From: an uncultured Rhizobium sp. | Lineage (GTDB): Bacteria; Pseudomonadota; Alphaproteobacteria; Rhizobiales; Rhizobiaceae | Assembly (NCBI GenBank): GCA_945952045.1 | Contig: CAMFHE010000010.1 | Location: 1 to 64,000 of the forward strand | DNA: 64,000 nucleotides | Direction of reading: 5' to 3' | The notes under the pieces: model-generated | Told to the model about the DNA's origin: nothing | The model's database searches: none | What the model saw: only the letters and a program-made list of their open reading frames with translations | Position numbers and translations under genes: made by a program | Shown: positions 8,363 through 17,510 of the stretch, piece after piece | How the letters are laid out: every line of letters starts with the position of its first letter | Position numbering within the stretch: the first letter of the stretch is position 1

Positions 8363-9847
8363 ATGAACGACGCATCCAGCATACACCCGGTGGACGAGAA
8401 ACTGCCCGCGGGCAGGCTCGCGGCACTGGGTATTCAACACGTACTCGTCATGTATGGCGGCGCGGTCGCGGTGCCGCTGATCGTCGGGCGAGCCTTGCAG
8501 CTCAGTCCGCAGGACGTGGCATTCCTGATCTCAGCGGACCTTTTCGTCTGCGGTCTCGTCACCATCATCCAGTCGCTTGGGATTACCAGACAGGTGGGCA
8601 TCCGCCTGCCGGTCATGATGGGCGTCACCTTCGCCTCGGTCAGCCCGATGGTCTCCATGGCGACGATGTCGCCGGGGCCTGACGGGGCGCGCATGATCTT
8701 CGGGGCGATCATCGGGGCGGGCTTTATCTCCCTGCTCATCGCGCCGATCATGGGACGGCTGCTGCGCTTCTTCCCACCTGTCGTCACCGGCACGATCATT
8801 CTCGTCATCGGCGTGTCGCTGATGCGCGTCGGCATCAACTGGACCTTCGGAAATCCTGTCGGCCCGACCGCACCCAAGCTCGTCGATCCAGCCTATGTGG
8901 AGTGGCTGGCACAAATGAAAAAACTTGCCGAAACCGGCGGCCCGGCCGTGCCGGACGGTCTCCAGATCGCTCCGACGATATCCAACCCGATCTATGCCGA
9001 ACCGAGCCATATCGCGCTGTCCGCGCTGGTTCTGGTCGCCATTCTCGTCATTGCCCGTTTCGGTCGCGGCCTGATCAGCAATATCGCCGTGCTCAGCGGC
9101 GTCGTCATCGGCTGTGTCGCCGCATCGATCCTCGGCATGATGCATTTCGACCGCGTCGCCGATGCCGGCTGGTTCGCCGTCGTCACGCCCTTGCGTTTCG
9201 GCATGCCGATCTTCGATCCGGTGCTGATCGCCACCATGGCGCTGGTCATGATCGTCGTCATGATCGAATCCACCGGCATGTTTCTGGCGCTCGGTGAAAT
9301 CACCGGCAAGCGCATCTCGCAACAGCAACTGACGGCCGGCCTGCGCGTCGATGGCATCGGCACGATGATCGGCGGGTTGTTCAACACCTTCCCTTATACA
9401 AGCTTTTCGCAGAATGTCGGTCTTGTCGGCGTCACGGGCGTCAAGAGCCGCTATGTCTGTGTCGCCGCCGGCGTCATCATGATCGTGCTCGGCGTAATCC
9501 CGAAGATGGGCGCGCTGGTGGAGGCCGTGCCGACCTTCGTCCTCGGCGGCGCCGGCCTGGTGATGTTCGGCATGGTGGCGGCAACAGGTGTGCGCATCCT
9601 TTCCACGGTCGACTTCAAGTCTTCGCGCAACAATCTGTTCGTCGTCGCGGTGTCGGTCGGCTTCGGGCTGATCCCGCTGCTGGCGCCGAACTACCTGATG
9701 TGGATGCCGCACGTCATTCATCCGGTTATCGAATCCGGGATCGTGCTTGCATCGCTTTCCTCCGTGCTGTTGAACGCCTTCTTCAATGGACACCAGGCCG
9801 ATGCTTCCGCTACCATCGATGCGGCCCGCCTCGCCGACAGCCATTAA
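8363..9847 (+). CDS. NCS2 family nucleobase:cation symporter (xanthine/urate type)
   Basis: A 494-residue inner-membrane protein with about 12-14 hydrophobic segments. It begins with the NCS2 hallmark GIQHVLVMYGGAVAVPLIVG, and later carries QNVGLVGVTGVKSRY, the family motif region after TM9, and VIESTGMF with the TM8 acidic residue. It should take up a purine (xanthine, uric acid) or possibly uracil with protons or sodium. The start is fixed by GGAGGAG 7 nt before ATG. It is a single-gene unit ended by a strong hairpin; no purine catabolic enzyme is adjacent, so substrate is inferred from family only. Confidence 0.9.
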   Translation: MNDASSIHPVDEKLPAGRLAALGIQHVLVMYGGAVAVPLIVGRALQLSPQDVAFLISADLFVCGLVTIIQSLGITRQVGIRLPVMMGVTFASVSPMVSMATMSPGPDGARMIFGAIIGAGFISLLIAPIMGRLLRFFPPVVTGTIILVIGVSLMRVGINWTFGNPVGPTAPKLVDPAYVEWLAQMKKLAETGGPAVPDGLQIAPTISNPIYAEPSHIALSALVLVAILVIARFGRGLISNIAVLSGVVIGCVAASILGMMHFDRVADAGWFAVVTPLRFGMPIFDPVLIATMALVMIVVMIESTGMFLALGEITGKRISQQQLTAGLRVDGIGTMIGGLFNTFPYTSFSQNVGLVGVTGVKSRYVCVAAGVIMIVLGVIPKMGALVEAVPTFVLGGAGLVMFGMVAATGVRILSTVDFKSSRNNLFVVAVSVGFGLIPLLAPNYLMWMPHVIHPVIESGIVLASLSSVLLNAFFNGHQADASATIDAARLADSH

Positions 9848-9867
9848 ACATCGGTCACACCACTGCC

Positions 9868-9908
9868 ACGACAGCCGCCATTCAGCCGAATGGCGGCTGT
9901 CGTCGTTT
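9868..9908 (+). terminator. Strong stem-loop after the NCS2 permease
   Basis: A perfect 16-bp stem, ACGACAGCCGCCATTC (9868-9883) and its complement (9888-9903), with a 4-nt AGCC loop, followed by CGTTT. It starts 20 bp after the permease stop codon. The U-tract is short, but the stem is very stable. Confidence 0.75.
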
Positions 9909-9923
9909 AACGCAATGTCACGC

Positions 9924-9958
9924 TTCATCATATTTTTGATTTGCCATTGTATGATGAA
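9924..9958. promoter_or_regulatory. Inverted repeat upstream of GntR gene
   Basis: Perfect 9-bp arms TTCATCATA (9924-9932) and TATGATGAA (9950-9958), 17 bp apart, in the AT-rich region before the GntR/dgoD genes. Likely operator for autoregulation by the GntR protein, but the spacing is wider than the usual FadR-type site (short NTNGTNANAC-like palindromes), so each arm could also be half of a separate site. Confidence 0.45.
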
Positions 9959-10036
9959 TAACGTATTCTTTGCGTCAGTCGATGGCACGCTCCGCCAAGG
10001 GCGCCCTTTGTTGGCGCGGAGGTCCGGAACGAGAGT

Positions 10037-10801
10037 ATGCGGATGACGAAACAGGCCGAAACCAGCATGCGACGCCCGCGCGTCCAGAAGAACGTGACAC
10101 GGGCCATCGCGACCGAGATCTGCGCGGAAGTCTTTCCGGCCGGCGCCATGCTGCCGACGGAAAACGAGCTGTGCCTGCGCCATGGCGTCAGCCGCACGGT
10201 CATTCGCGAATCCCTGAAAATCCTCGAATCCAAGGGCATGGTACGCGGCCGCTCGCGCATCGGCACTCAGGTCTGCGCGCGCGAGGATTGGAACATCCTC
10301 GACGGCCAGGTGCTGGAATGGATCGGCCCGCGTATCTTCGAACTCGATCTTCTCAGCAGCGTACTCGAAGCGCGCCGCGCAATCGAGCCTTTCGCCGCCG
10401 AGTGCGCGGCGCAGCGCGCCACCGTTCAAGAAATCGCCGAAATCGAGCGCGCCTGGCAGACGATGCGCGATGCCGAGGGCGATGTGGCGCGCTTCACGGA
10501 GGCCGACGTCGCCTTCCATGCGGGCCTGCTGCGCGCCAGCCACAACCGCGTTTTCATGCAGCTTGCCGGCATCATCCAGGCGGCGCTGCAATTTTCGCTG
10601 CATGCTTCCAATGAAGCCGCCGATACGCGCGGCGAAGCCGTCGACATCCACAAGGACCTGATCGAGGCGCTTCGCCTGCGCGACGGACCGACGGCGCGGG
10701 ATTGCTCGCGCCGCATGCTCGATCTCGCCGCACGGGATCTGGCCATCGCCGAGCGGAAACGCCCTGTCGCCCCTTCCAACCTTCCCTCCAACGAGAGTTG
10801 A
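10037..10801 (+). CDS. GntR/FadR-type regulator, DgoR-like
   Basis: A 254-residue GntR regulator of the FadR subfamily. The N-terminal winged helix (about 15-80) contains [37 protein letters not shown], and the C-terminal all-helical FCD domain keeps metal/ligand-binding features, such as [15 protein letters not shown] and the His near [10 protein letters not shown]. It ends 5 bp before the galactonate dehydratase ATG and is probably co-transcribed with it, as dgoR is with dgo genes in enterobacteria. The expected effector is D-galactonate or a downstream keto acid. An ATG two codons downstream is an equally plausible start. Confidence 0.88.
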   Translation: MRMTKQAETSMRRPRVQKNVTRAIATEICAEVFPAGAMLPTENELCLRHGVSRTVIRESLKILESKGMVRGRSRIGTQVCAREDWNILDGQVLEWIGPRIFELDLLSSVLEARRAIEPFAAECAAQRATVQEIAEIERAWQTMRDAEGDVARFTEADVAFHAGLLRASHNRVFMQLAGIIQAALQFSLHASNEAADTRGEAVDIHKDLIEALRLRDGPTARDCSRRMLDLAARDLAIAERKRPVAPSNLPSNES

Positions 10802-10806
10802 GCCCC

Positions 10807-11955
10807 ATGAAAATCACCAAGCTGACCACTTATATCGTCCCGCCGCGCTGGATGTTCCTGAAGATCGAGACCGACGAGGGCATCGTTGGCTGGGGCGAGC
10901 CAGTCGTCGAAGGCCGGGCGCTGACCGTCGAGGCGGCCGTGCATGAACTGGCCGACTACCTCATCGGCAAGGATCCGATGCTGATCGAGGACCACTGGCA
11001 GGTGATGTATCGCGGCGGCTTCTATCGCGGCGGCGCCGTCCACATGTCGGCTTTGGCCGGCATCGACCAGGCCTTGTGGGACATCAAGGGCAAGGCCTAT
11101 GGCCAGCCGATCCACCAGCTGCTCGGCGGCCAGGTGCGCGACCGCATCAAGGTCTATAGCTGGATCGGCGGCGACCGCCCGGCCGACGTCGCCAACAACG
11201 CCCGCGAGGTCGTGGCGCGCGGTTTCAAGGCGATCAAACTGAACGGCTGCGAGGAAATGCAGATCGTCGACACCTGGGACAAGGTCGAGAAGGCGGTCGA
11301 AACCATCGCCACGATCCGCGAGGCCATTGGCCCGCATATCGGCATCGGCGTCGATTTCCACGGCCGCGTCCATAAACCCATGGCCAAAGTGCTGGCCAAG
11401 GAGCTGGAACCCTACAAGCTGATGTTCATCGAAGAGCCGGTGCTTTCCGAAAACCGCGAGACGCTGAAGGAAATCGCCAATCATTGCTCGACGCCGATCG
11501 CGCTCGGCGAGCGGCTCTATTCGCGCTGGGATTTCAAGGGCGTGCTGGCGGACGGCTATGTCGATATCCTGCAGCCCGACCTGTCGCATGCCGGCGGCAT
11601 TACCGAATGCCGCAAGATTGCGGCCATGGCCGAGGCCTATGACGTGGCGCTCGCCCCGCATTGCCCGCTCGGCCCCATCGCGCTCGCGGCCTGCCTGCAG
11701 GTCGATGCCGTCTCCTACAATGCCTTCATCCAGGAACAGAGCCTCGGCATCCATTACAACAAGGGCAACGATATCCTCGACTACATCTCCAACAAGGAGG
11801 TGTTCCATTATGCCGATGGTTTCGTGAGCATCCCGCAGGGCCCCGGCCTCGGCGTCGAGGTAGACGAGGCCTATGTCATCGAGCGCGCCAAGGAAGGTCA
11901 TCGCTGGCGCAACCCGATCTGGCGCCATGCGGATGGCAGTGTCGCCGAATGGTGA
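10807..11955 (+). CDS. dgoD: D-galactonate dehydratase
   Basis: 382 residues, the same length as E. coli DgoD, an enolase-superfamily enzyme of the mandelate racemase group. It dehydrates D-galactonate to 2-keto-3-deoxygalactonate (DeLey-Doudoroff pathway). The residues expected from the characterised enzyme align without gaps: metal ligands D183, E209 and E235, catalytic H185 (VDFHGR) and H285 (LAPHCPLGP). The start was moved inside a longer frame to [11 protein letters not shown], directly after the GntR stop. No kinase (dgoK) or aldolase (dgoA) follows, so the rest of the pathway must be encoded elsewhere. Confidence 0.93.
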   Translation: MKITKLTTYIVPPRWMFLKIETDEGIVGWGEPVVEGRALTVEAAVHELADYLIGKDPMLIEDHWQVMYRGGFYRGGAVHMSALAGIDQALWDIKGKAYGQPIHQLLGGQVRDRIKVYSWIGGDRPADVANNAREVVARGFKAIKLNGCEEMQIVDTWDKVEKAVETIATIREAIGPHIGIGVDFHGRVHKPMAKVLAKELEPYKLMFIEEPVLSENRETLKEIANHCSTPIALGERLYSRWDFKGVLADGYVDILQPDLSHAGGITECRKIAAMAEAYDVALAPHCPLGPIALAACLQVDAVSYNAFIQEQSLGIHYNKGNDILDYISNKEVFHYADGFVSIPQGPGLGVEVDEAYVIERAKEGHRWRNPIWRHADGSVAEW

Positions 11956-12291
11956 TATCCGGCACCTGATGCCTCTGCTTGACAATCGACGCCACCGCAT
12001 CGGTGGCGTCGATACCAGACCTACATTTCAAAACGCTCCGGCGACGTACCCGCATCGGCGCTCATAGAGAAAAATACTTATTGTATTTTCCATGTGTTTT
12101 TGTCACCATTCCCGTCATTGAGTGTCTGGGAGGAACATCGACGCAGGATTCCATGGTTGCTTGATCGCTGCCGATCGCGACCCCATCCCCACCGCCCAAT
12201 TTCGATCCCGCGATTTTCCGAGACCCGCACGCGCCGGCCTCACCCTTTTCAGCAATTCGACGCGGATGCGTCACATCATGGAGGAATTCCA
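11956..12291. other. Gene-free stretch between dgoD and the proline-racemase-like gene
   Basis: About 335 bp without a convincing gene. It contains an AT-rich patch around 12065-12110 that may hold the promoter of the downstream gene, and ends in a GGAGG ribosome-binding site. A frame is open across part of it in phase with the next gene, but its composition is unlike the family N-terminus. Confidence 0.4.
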
Positions 12292-13332
12292 ATGCGTTCT
12301 CGCCTGTCAATCAACGTCGTCGGCTGCCATGCCGAAGGTGAAATCGGTGATGTCATCGTCGGCGGCGTGCTGCCGCCTGCCGGCAAGACGATGATGGACA
12401 AGATGATCACCATGGAGCGGGACCACGACCACATCCGCCAATTGTTGATCTGCGAGCCGCGCGGCTCGGTCGCGCGCCACGTCAACCTGATCGTGCCGGC
12501 CGTCAACCCGGAATGCGCCGCCGGCGTCATCATCATGGAGCCGACGGAATACGTGCCGATGTCGGGTTCCAATACGATCTGCGTGGCGACCGTGCTGCTC
12601 GAAACCGGCATGGTGGCGATGCAGGAGCCGGTGACCCGGTTCAAGCTGGACATGCCGGGCGGCATCATCGAAGTGACGGCCGAATGCGAAGGCGGCAAGT
12701 GCCGCTCGATCACTTTCCGGAACGCGCCAGCCTTTGCTGCCGTTCTCGACGGCGCGCTGGAAGTCGAAGGCCATGGCACCATCCCGCTCGACATCGCCTA
12801 TGGCGGCATGTTCTTCGGCATCGTCGATGCAAAGGCGCTCGGCTTTGCCGTGCAGCCCGATGAAGCGCGCGATCTTGCCATTCTCGGCGAGAAAATCCGC
12901 AAAGCTGCGCGTGAGCAGTTCGAGGTGGTTCACCCCGATTTTCCGAATGTGCGCGGCGTTTCCATCGTGCAGTTCGCCATGCCGTTCGAAGGAAGCGGAA
13001 AAGTCACGCGAAACACCTGCATCGTATCGCCGGGTCGCTCGGATCGCTCCCCGACGGGAACCGGCACCTCGGCGCGCATGGCCGTGCTGCAGGCGCGCGG
13101 ACTGATGGGCGCCGGCGATACGCTGATCCATTCCTCGATCATCGGCTCGCGTTTCGTCGGCAAGATTCTCGAGGTCAACGAGGCCGGCGGTCGCACCACG
13201 ATCACCCCCCAGATCACCGGGCGCGCCTGGATCACCGGGCAGCACACCTATATGGTCGATGCCGACGATCCCTGGCAGAGCGGCTATATGCTGTCCGATA
13301 CCTGGGGCGTGACGCCGACGCTGAAGCAATAA
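12292..13332 (+). CDS. Proline racemase superfamily protein with Ser/Thr in place of the two active-site Cys
   Basis: A 346-residue member of the family that includes proline racemase, 4-hydroxyproline 2-epimerase and trans-3-hydroxy-L-proline dehydratase. The first catalytic position, normally Cys in M-C-G-H, is Ser91 here (PMSGSNTIC). The second, normally Cys in SPCGTG, is Thr255 (RSPTGTGTSARMAVL). Family knowledge: Cys/Cys gives epimerases and racemases; Cys/Thr gives trans-3-hydroxyproline dehydratase. With no thiol at either site, simple two-base racemisation is unlikely and a dehydratase-like or different reaction is more plausible. ATG is preceded by GGAGG. It converges on an amine-oxidation operon but its link to that operon is only positional. 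Confidence 0.85.
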   Translation: MRSRLSINVVGCHAEGEIGDVIVGGVLPPAGKTMMDKMITMERDHDHIRQLLICEPRGSVARHVNLIVPAVNPECAAGVIIMEPTEYVPMSGSNTICVATVLLETGMVAMQEPVTRFKLDMPGGIIEVTAECEGGKCRSITFRNAPAFAAVLDGALEVEGHGTIPLDIAYGGMFFGIVDAKALGFAVQPDEARDLAILGEKIRKAAREQFEVVHPDFPNVRGVSIVQFAMPFEGSGKVTRNTCIVSPGRSDRSPTGTGTSARMAVLQARGLMGAGDTLIHSSIIGSRFVGKILEVNEAGGRTTITPQITGRAWITGQHTYMVDADDPWQSGYMLSDTWGVTPTLKQ

Positions 13333-13353
13333 ATCCTGCTTCCTCTGTGAATT

Positions 13354-13379
13354 CGGGAGGCGCAATCGAGCGCCTCCCG
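13354..13379. terminator. Bidirectional stem-loop between convergent genes
   Basis: Perfect 10-bp stem CGGGAGGCGC (13354-13363) and GCGCCTCCCG (13370-13379) with a 6-nt loop, lying between the convergent stops of the proline-racemase-like gene and the aldehyde dehydrogenase gene. Flanking T-tracts are weak. Confidence 0.65.
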
Positions 13380-13397
13380 GTTATCATCGCTTCAGTC

Positions 13398-14825
13398 TCA
13401 ATCGCCGAAGCCGACGACGCTCTTGATTTCGAGGAAATCATGAATGCCGAAATCGGCATATTCGCGCCCGTTGCCCGATTGCTTGTAACCGCCGAAGGAA
13501 GCCATCGTGTCCCAGGCGGGGTAGTTGAGGTAGACCGAGCCGGCGCGCATGCGCGAGGCAACCCGGCGTGCACGTTCGATATCCTGCGACTGGATATAGG
13601 CGGCAAGGCCATAGACCGTGTCGTTGGCGATACGGATGGCGTCTTCTTCATCCTCGTAGGAGATGATCGAGAGCACCGGCCCAAAGATTTCCTCGCGCGC
13701 CACGGTCATCTCGGGCGTAACATGTCCAAAGACGGTCGGGCAGATGTAATAGCCGCGATTGAGGCCTTCCGGCCGGCCGGCGCCGCCGGTGACGACGGTC
13801 GCGCCTTCACGGATACCGGTCTCGATCAGTCCCTGGATCTTGTCGAACTGCGTCTGGCTGACGACCGGGCCGAGATTGGTTTCGTCCGACTTCGGATCGC
13901 CGGTGCGGAAGGCTTCTGCCGCGACCTTTGCGATTGCCAGGGCCTCGTCGTGGCGCTCCTTCGGAACCAGCATGCGCGTCGGCGCATCGCAGGACTGTCC
14001 CGTATTGCCGAAGCAGCCACGAACGCCCTTCGTCACTGCGGTTTCGAAATCGGCATCGGGGAGAATGATATTGGCCGACTTGCCGCCAAGCTCCTGCGCA
14101 ACGCGCTTGACCGTATCGGCCGCCGCCTTGGCGACAATGATGCCGGCCCGCGTCGATCCGGTGAAGGAGACCATATCGACATCGGGATGCGAGGCCATGA
14201 CCTGCCCGACATCGGGACCGGTGCCGTTGACCAGATTGAACACGCCCTTTGGAACGCCGGCGGCATGCATAACCTCGGCGAACACGATGCCGGAAATCGG
14301 GGCGATTTCCGAAGGCTTGAGCACGACGGTGCAGCCCGCCGCAATGGCCGGCGCGACCTTGCAGACGATCTGGTTAAGCGGCCAGTTCCATGGCGTGATC
14401 AGCGCACAAACGCCGATCGGCTCCTTGACGATCATCGTCGAGCCGCGCTTCTCGCTGAAGGAATAATTCTCAAACGCCTGGATGGTCGATTCCAGATGCC
14501 CACGGCCGGCCCAGGCCTGGGAGTCGCGCGCAAAAGCAAGCGGCGCGCCCATTTCGGCGGATACGGCCTGCGCGATGTCTTCGAAACGCTCGAGATAAAC
14601 TTCGTAAACCCGCTTCAGCAGCGCCAACCGCTCCGCGGGCGTCGTGCGCGAAAAGGTTTCGAACGCAGCCTTGGCGGCGGCGACCGCTTTGTCGACGTCG
14701 GCGGACGAACCGATCGAAATTTTGGTGAACGCCTCTTCCGTCGCCGGATTGATGACATCGAGCGTGCGCGGAGAAACCGGCGCAACCCATGCGCCGTCGA
14801 TGTAGAAATTCTCGTGGTTGCTCAT
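13398..14825 (-). CDS. NAD(P)-dependent aldehyde dehydrogenase
   Basis: 475 residues, a standard ALDH. It shows the cofactor-binding segment ITPWNWPLNQI, the general-base Glu245 in QELGGKSA and the catalytic Cys279 in NTGQSCDAPTRM, followed by the EEIFGPVL block. It would oxidise an aldehyde to an acid in the cytosol. It is the last gene of the operon that starts with a polyamine-type importer and a SoxAB-like oxidoreductase, so the aldehyde is probably produced by oxidative deamination of the imported amine. The exact substrate cannot be read from sequence. The start MSNHENFYI has a modest AAAGGA site upstream. Confidence 0.92.
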   Translation of the reverse strand: MSNHENFYIDGAWVAPVSPRTLDVINPATEEAFTKISIGSSADVDKAVAAAKAAFETFSRTTPAERLALLKRVYEVYLERFEDIAQAVSAEMGAPLAFARDSQAWAGRGHLESTIQAFENYSFSEKRGSTMIVKEPIGVCALITPWNWPLNQIVCKVAPAIAAGCTVVLKPSEIAPISGIVFAEVMHAAGVPKGVFNLVNGTGPDVGQVMASHPDVDMVSFTGSTRAGIIVAKAAADTVKRVAQELGGKSANIILPDADFETAVTKGVRGCFGNTGQSCDAPTRMLVPKERHDEALAIAKVAAEAFRTGDPKSDETNLGPVVSQTQFDKIQGLIETGIREGATVVTGGAGRPEGLNRGYYICPTVFGHVTPEMTVAREEIFGPVLSIISYEDEEDAIRIANDTVYGLAAYIQSQDIERARRVASRMRAGSVYLNYPAWDTMASFGGYKQSGNGREYADFGIHDFLEIKSVVGFGD

Positions 14826-14869
14826 CAGAGCTGTCCTTTCTGTCTGTGCGTCAGGATTGTCCGGAAGCG

Positions 14870-16024
14870 TCATGCAAGCACGATGCCGCCTTCGATGATG
14901 GGGCCGGTCTTTTCGAAACGGTCGAGCGCGAATGGCTTCATGCGACGGTCGATCCGTCCCTTGGCGATCGCTTCCGCCAGGAGTTTGCCGGCGGCGGGCG
15001 CACCCGCGAAGCCATAGGACCAGCCAGCGGAGAACCAGAGATCGCTCAGATCCGGATGCTCGCCCAGCAGCGGCGCATAGTCGGATGAAGCATGCAACTG
15101 CCCGGCCCAATGGCGCAGGATGCGAACCTCGCCAAGCTGCGGAAACATCTCCAGATAAACCTTCGCCATATTGGCCATGACCGGCAGGTCGACCTTCAAC
15201 GACATGCGCGGCCTTTCCGGCACCTCCGTGCCGCCAACCACTTCGCCGCGCGATGTCTGATGGAAATAGGCGAGACTGTCGATCAGGGCGATGGCGGGCT
15301 TGATCAGCGGCCGTGTCGGCTCCAGCGCCATGGCCTCGATGCGCATTCCGAAGCCATTGAGCGGCACGGCGGCCATGGCCGCAATATCGGGATTGTTCGG
15401 GCCGGCGCAGGAGACGATGCAATCGGCCTCAATCCTGTGATCGCCCACGAGAACGGCGCTGGCGCGCGATGCCGTCCGCTCGATCCCCGAGATCGCCGTG
15501 CGATAGCGAACATCGACGCCGTTGTGCTGGCAAAATGCCAACAGGCCCTTCATGACCGCATGATGCGGCGCCACGCCGCCATCCGGCTGGTGCTGCACCG
15601 CGCGAACGCGGGATTTGTTGATGGCGGGCAGGAGTTCGCCGATCTCGCGGCGCGTCAGCATCGAGCTGTTGACGCCAAGGCTGCGTTGAAGCCTCAGCCC
15701 CTCCAGCAACATTGCTTCGCTCTTCTCGGTCTCCGCTACAACGGAATAGCCGCGCTGCGTGAACATGACGTTTTCGCCAAGACGCTTCGACCAGGTCTGC
15801 CATTCGTTGACGGTCAGGATGAAAAGCTCGGTCCACGCCATCGAGGCGAAGCCGGGGCGGATCAGCGTGCCGTTTCGGCCGGAAGCGCCGCCCTGCCAGT
15901 AACCGGCATCGAGAACGAGAATATCCCGCTGCCCCTGTTCGACCAGATTGAAGGCCACGGAGAGGCCCTGCACGCCGCCGCCGATGATAACGACGGAGGC
16001 GCGCTTGGGAAGAGGCTTTGTCAT
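14870..16024 (-). CDS. FAD-dependent amine/imino-acid oxidoreductase, SoxB/OoxB-like subunit
   Basis: 384 residues of the DAO (D-amino-acid oxidase-like) family. The FAD-binding motif VVIIGGGVQGLSVAF lies at 11-25, followed by the conserved ASGRNGTLIRPGF segment and a C-terminal GWSYGFAGAPAAGKLLAEAI flavin-contact region. The size and features match the beta subunit of heteromeric sarcosine oxidase and of octopine/nopaline or hydroxyproline dehydrogenases. Its start codon overlaps the stop of the next upstream gene (ATGA), the 2Fe-2S/FAD alpha-like subunit, so the two are made together and likely form one enzyme that oxidises a secondary amine or D-amino acid imported by the linked ABC system. 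Confidence 0.88.
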   Translation of the reverse strand: MTKPLPKRASVVIIGGGVQGLSVAFNLVEQGQRDILVLDAGYWQGGASGRNGTLIRPGFASMAWTELFILTVNEWQTWSKRLGENVMFTQRGYSVVAETEKSEAMLLEGLRLQRSLGVNSSMLTRREIGELLPAINKSRVRAVQHQPDGGVAPHHAVMKGLLAFCQHNGVDVRYRTAISGIERTASRASAVLVGDHRIEADCIVSCAGPNNPDIAAMAAVPLNGFGMRIEAMALEPTRPLIKPAIALIDSLAYFHQTSRGEVVGGTEVPERPRMSLKVDLPVMANMAKVYLEMFPQLGEVRILRHWAGQLHASSDYAPLLGEHPDLSDLWFSAGWSYGFAGAPAAGKLLAEAIAKGRIDRRMKPFALDRFEKTGPIIEGGIVLA

Positions 16025-17487
16025 CGGTCGGGCTCCACGAGTGCGGCAAGGCCGGCGGCTTGCGCGACGGTGATCGCGCGGCGGGGCGGCCGGTGAGTGG
16101 GGCGTGCGAACATATCCGGCGCGACGCCAATGCGCGCAGCAAGCAGCGCCAGCATATGCTCCCAGCAGGGAAAACCCTGGCATGTGCCCATACCGCACGA
16201 GGTCAGGCGCTTGAGGACTTCTGGATCGGTCTCGCCCGCATCGATATGGCAATACAATTCGCCGGCCGTCACATCCATGCATGGGCAGATCAGCGTGCCG
16301 GGATGGATATGTTTGGCCACGCGAATGGGTTCGTCGCCCAGCGCGGCCGCGCCGATAATCGACATGGTGCCTGGCAGCGGATGGGCCTGAACCTGATACA
16401 GTCCCTCCCCCGAAGCCTGGAAGCCAAGGCTTGGCTCCATCCGCCAGGGACCGGCATGAACGACGGTATCGCAGGCGATATCCTTGCCCACGCGAATGCC
16501 CGAGACACGGCGGCGACCCTTGATTTCGACGAGTTGATCGACCGGGCCGCGATGCACCACCTCGACCCCAAGCGATGTCAATCGCGCGGCAATCTCCGTC
16601 TCCGCACCTGTCCCGACGACCGCGACCCGCTGTCCCAATTTCACCTGGTGAACGGCGGCAAGCTGGAGCGCGGAATGCGCATCGAGAACGCCGGGCAGTT
16701 GATTGCCCCGGACCATGGGCAGGATCGAGCGTCGCCCGGTCGCCAGCACCGCATGGCGAGGATCGAACACGACGGCGCCAAGCCGGTTGTCGTGTGGCGC
16801 GGCGACCATCAAGGCCCCTTCGCGATAGACGCCGAAAAGCTCCATTCCAGAAAACAGCCGAACCTCCGGCCTCAGCGGCTCGACGGAGACCCCGGCGGCC
16901 TGCGCGAACCGCGCCACCCGCTCGCCTCTGGTCACCAATGCGACAGTTTCGCCGAGACCGGCCCTGCGGTTCGCCTCGGCGATCCCTGCGGGTCCGGCAC
17001 CGACGACGAGGCAATCGACCGCGATGCGTTCGCCCGGAATTGCGGCCGGCTGAAGCGCAACGTCGGCGGGCCTTGCGACGCCCGCCAGGTTCGCCATCGC
17101 CCTTTCGGCGATGCGATAGCCCAGTCCCGATTGCGGCATCAGAGCGCCATGCTCGAAGCCGCCGTAAACCAGCTTCGGCGGCAACAGCTGTGCAAGTTTA
17201 AGGAGGTCGAAGCCCGGCGACGGCCAGGTGTTCTGCATCTCCACGACCAACCCGTCATCCACCGCGATCTGATCGAGACGGACATTGGGGCGGCCGTTGA
17301 CGCGAGCGAGCACCCCAGTCGGATAGGCGCCGCTATAGCCGAGCGGTCTATGCACCTTGCGCGATCTCGCCAGCGTCGTCACGCAGGCGCGCCAGAGTGC
17401 GGCGGCAACGCTGTCGCCTTGCCGGGCCGTGATGCGCGTACCGTTCCAGAGAAACGTCACCGGCTTGTGCTGGCTGTCCTGGCTCAT
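16021..17487 (-). CDS. SoxA/OoxA-like FAD/NAD-binding subunit with C-terminal Fe-S motif
   Basis: 488 residues. The N-terminal ~90 residues resemble the ferredoxin-like domain of sarcosine oxidase alpha (GDSVAAALWRA ... RKVHRPLGYSGAYPTG) but lack the Cys quartet for a 2Fe-2S cluster. Next come a Rossmann motif (CLVVGAGPAGI), a second one (RVAVVGTGAETEIAARL) and a C-terminal BFD-like cluster with C401, C403, C431 and C436. This matches alpha-like subunits of opine oxidases, HcnB and D-hydroxyproline dehydrogenase. It pairs with the overlapping SoxB-like gene downstream. The separate small SoxD/SoxG-type genes of true sarcosine oxidase are absent, arguing against sarcosine as substrate. GGGAGGAAAC precedes the ATG. 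Confidence 0.86.
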   Translation of the reverse strand: MSQDSQHKPVTFLWNGTRITARQGDSVAAALWRACVTTLARSRKVHRPLGYSGAYPTGVLARVNGRPNVRLDQIAVDDGLVVEMQNTWPSPGFDLLKLAQLLPPKLVYGGFEHGALMPQSGLGYRIAERAMANLAGVARPADVALQPAAIPGERIAVDCLVVGAGPAGIAEANRRAGLGETVALVTRGERVARFAQAAGVSVEPLRPEVRLFSGMELFGVYREGALMVAAPHDNRLGAVVFDPRHAVLATGRRSILPMVRGNQLPGVLDAHSALQLAAVHQVKLGQRVAVVGTGAETEIAARLTSLGVEVVHRGPVDQLVEIKGRRRVSGIRVGKDIACDTVVHAGPWRMEPSLGFQASGEGLYQVQAHPLPGTMSIIGAAALGDEPIRVAKHIHPGTLICPCMDVTAGELYCHIDAGETDPEVLKRLTSCGMGTCQGFPCWEHMLALLAARIGVAPDMFARPTHRPPRRAITVAQAAGLAALVEPDR

Positions 17488-17510
17488 GTTTCCTCCCGCC
17501 AAAAGCCTCT

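Noticed and set aside
8531-10651. 706-codon minus-strand frame over the NCS2 permease and GntR genes
   Set aside because: Rich in His, Asp, Gly and Arg as expected for an antisense frame of GC-rich coding DNA; it crosses a strong terminator and two verified genes.
14826-15422. N-terminal extension of the aldehyde dehydrogenase frame
   Set aside because: The extra 199 residues overlap the FAD-oxidoreductase gene in another frame and do not resemble ALDH; the family start MSNHENFYI is inside.
16025-17014. N-terminal extension of the SoxB-like frame
   Set aside because: Overlaps the SoxA-like gene entirely; the FAD motif and ATGA overlap fix the start at 16024.
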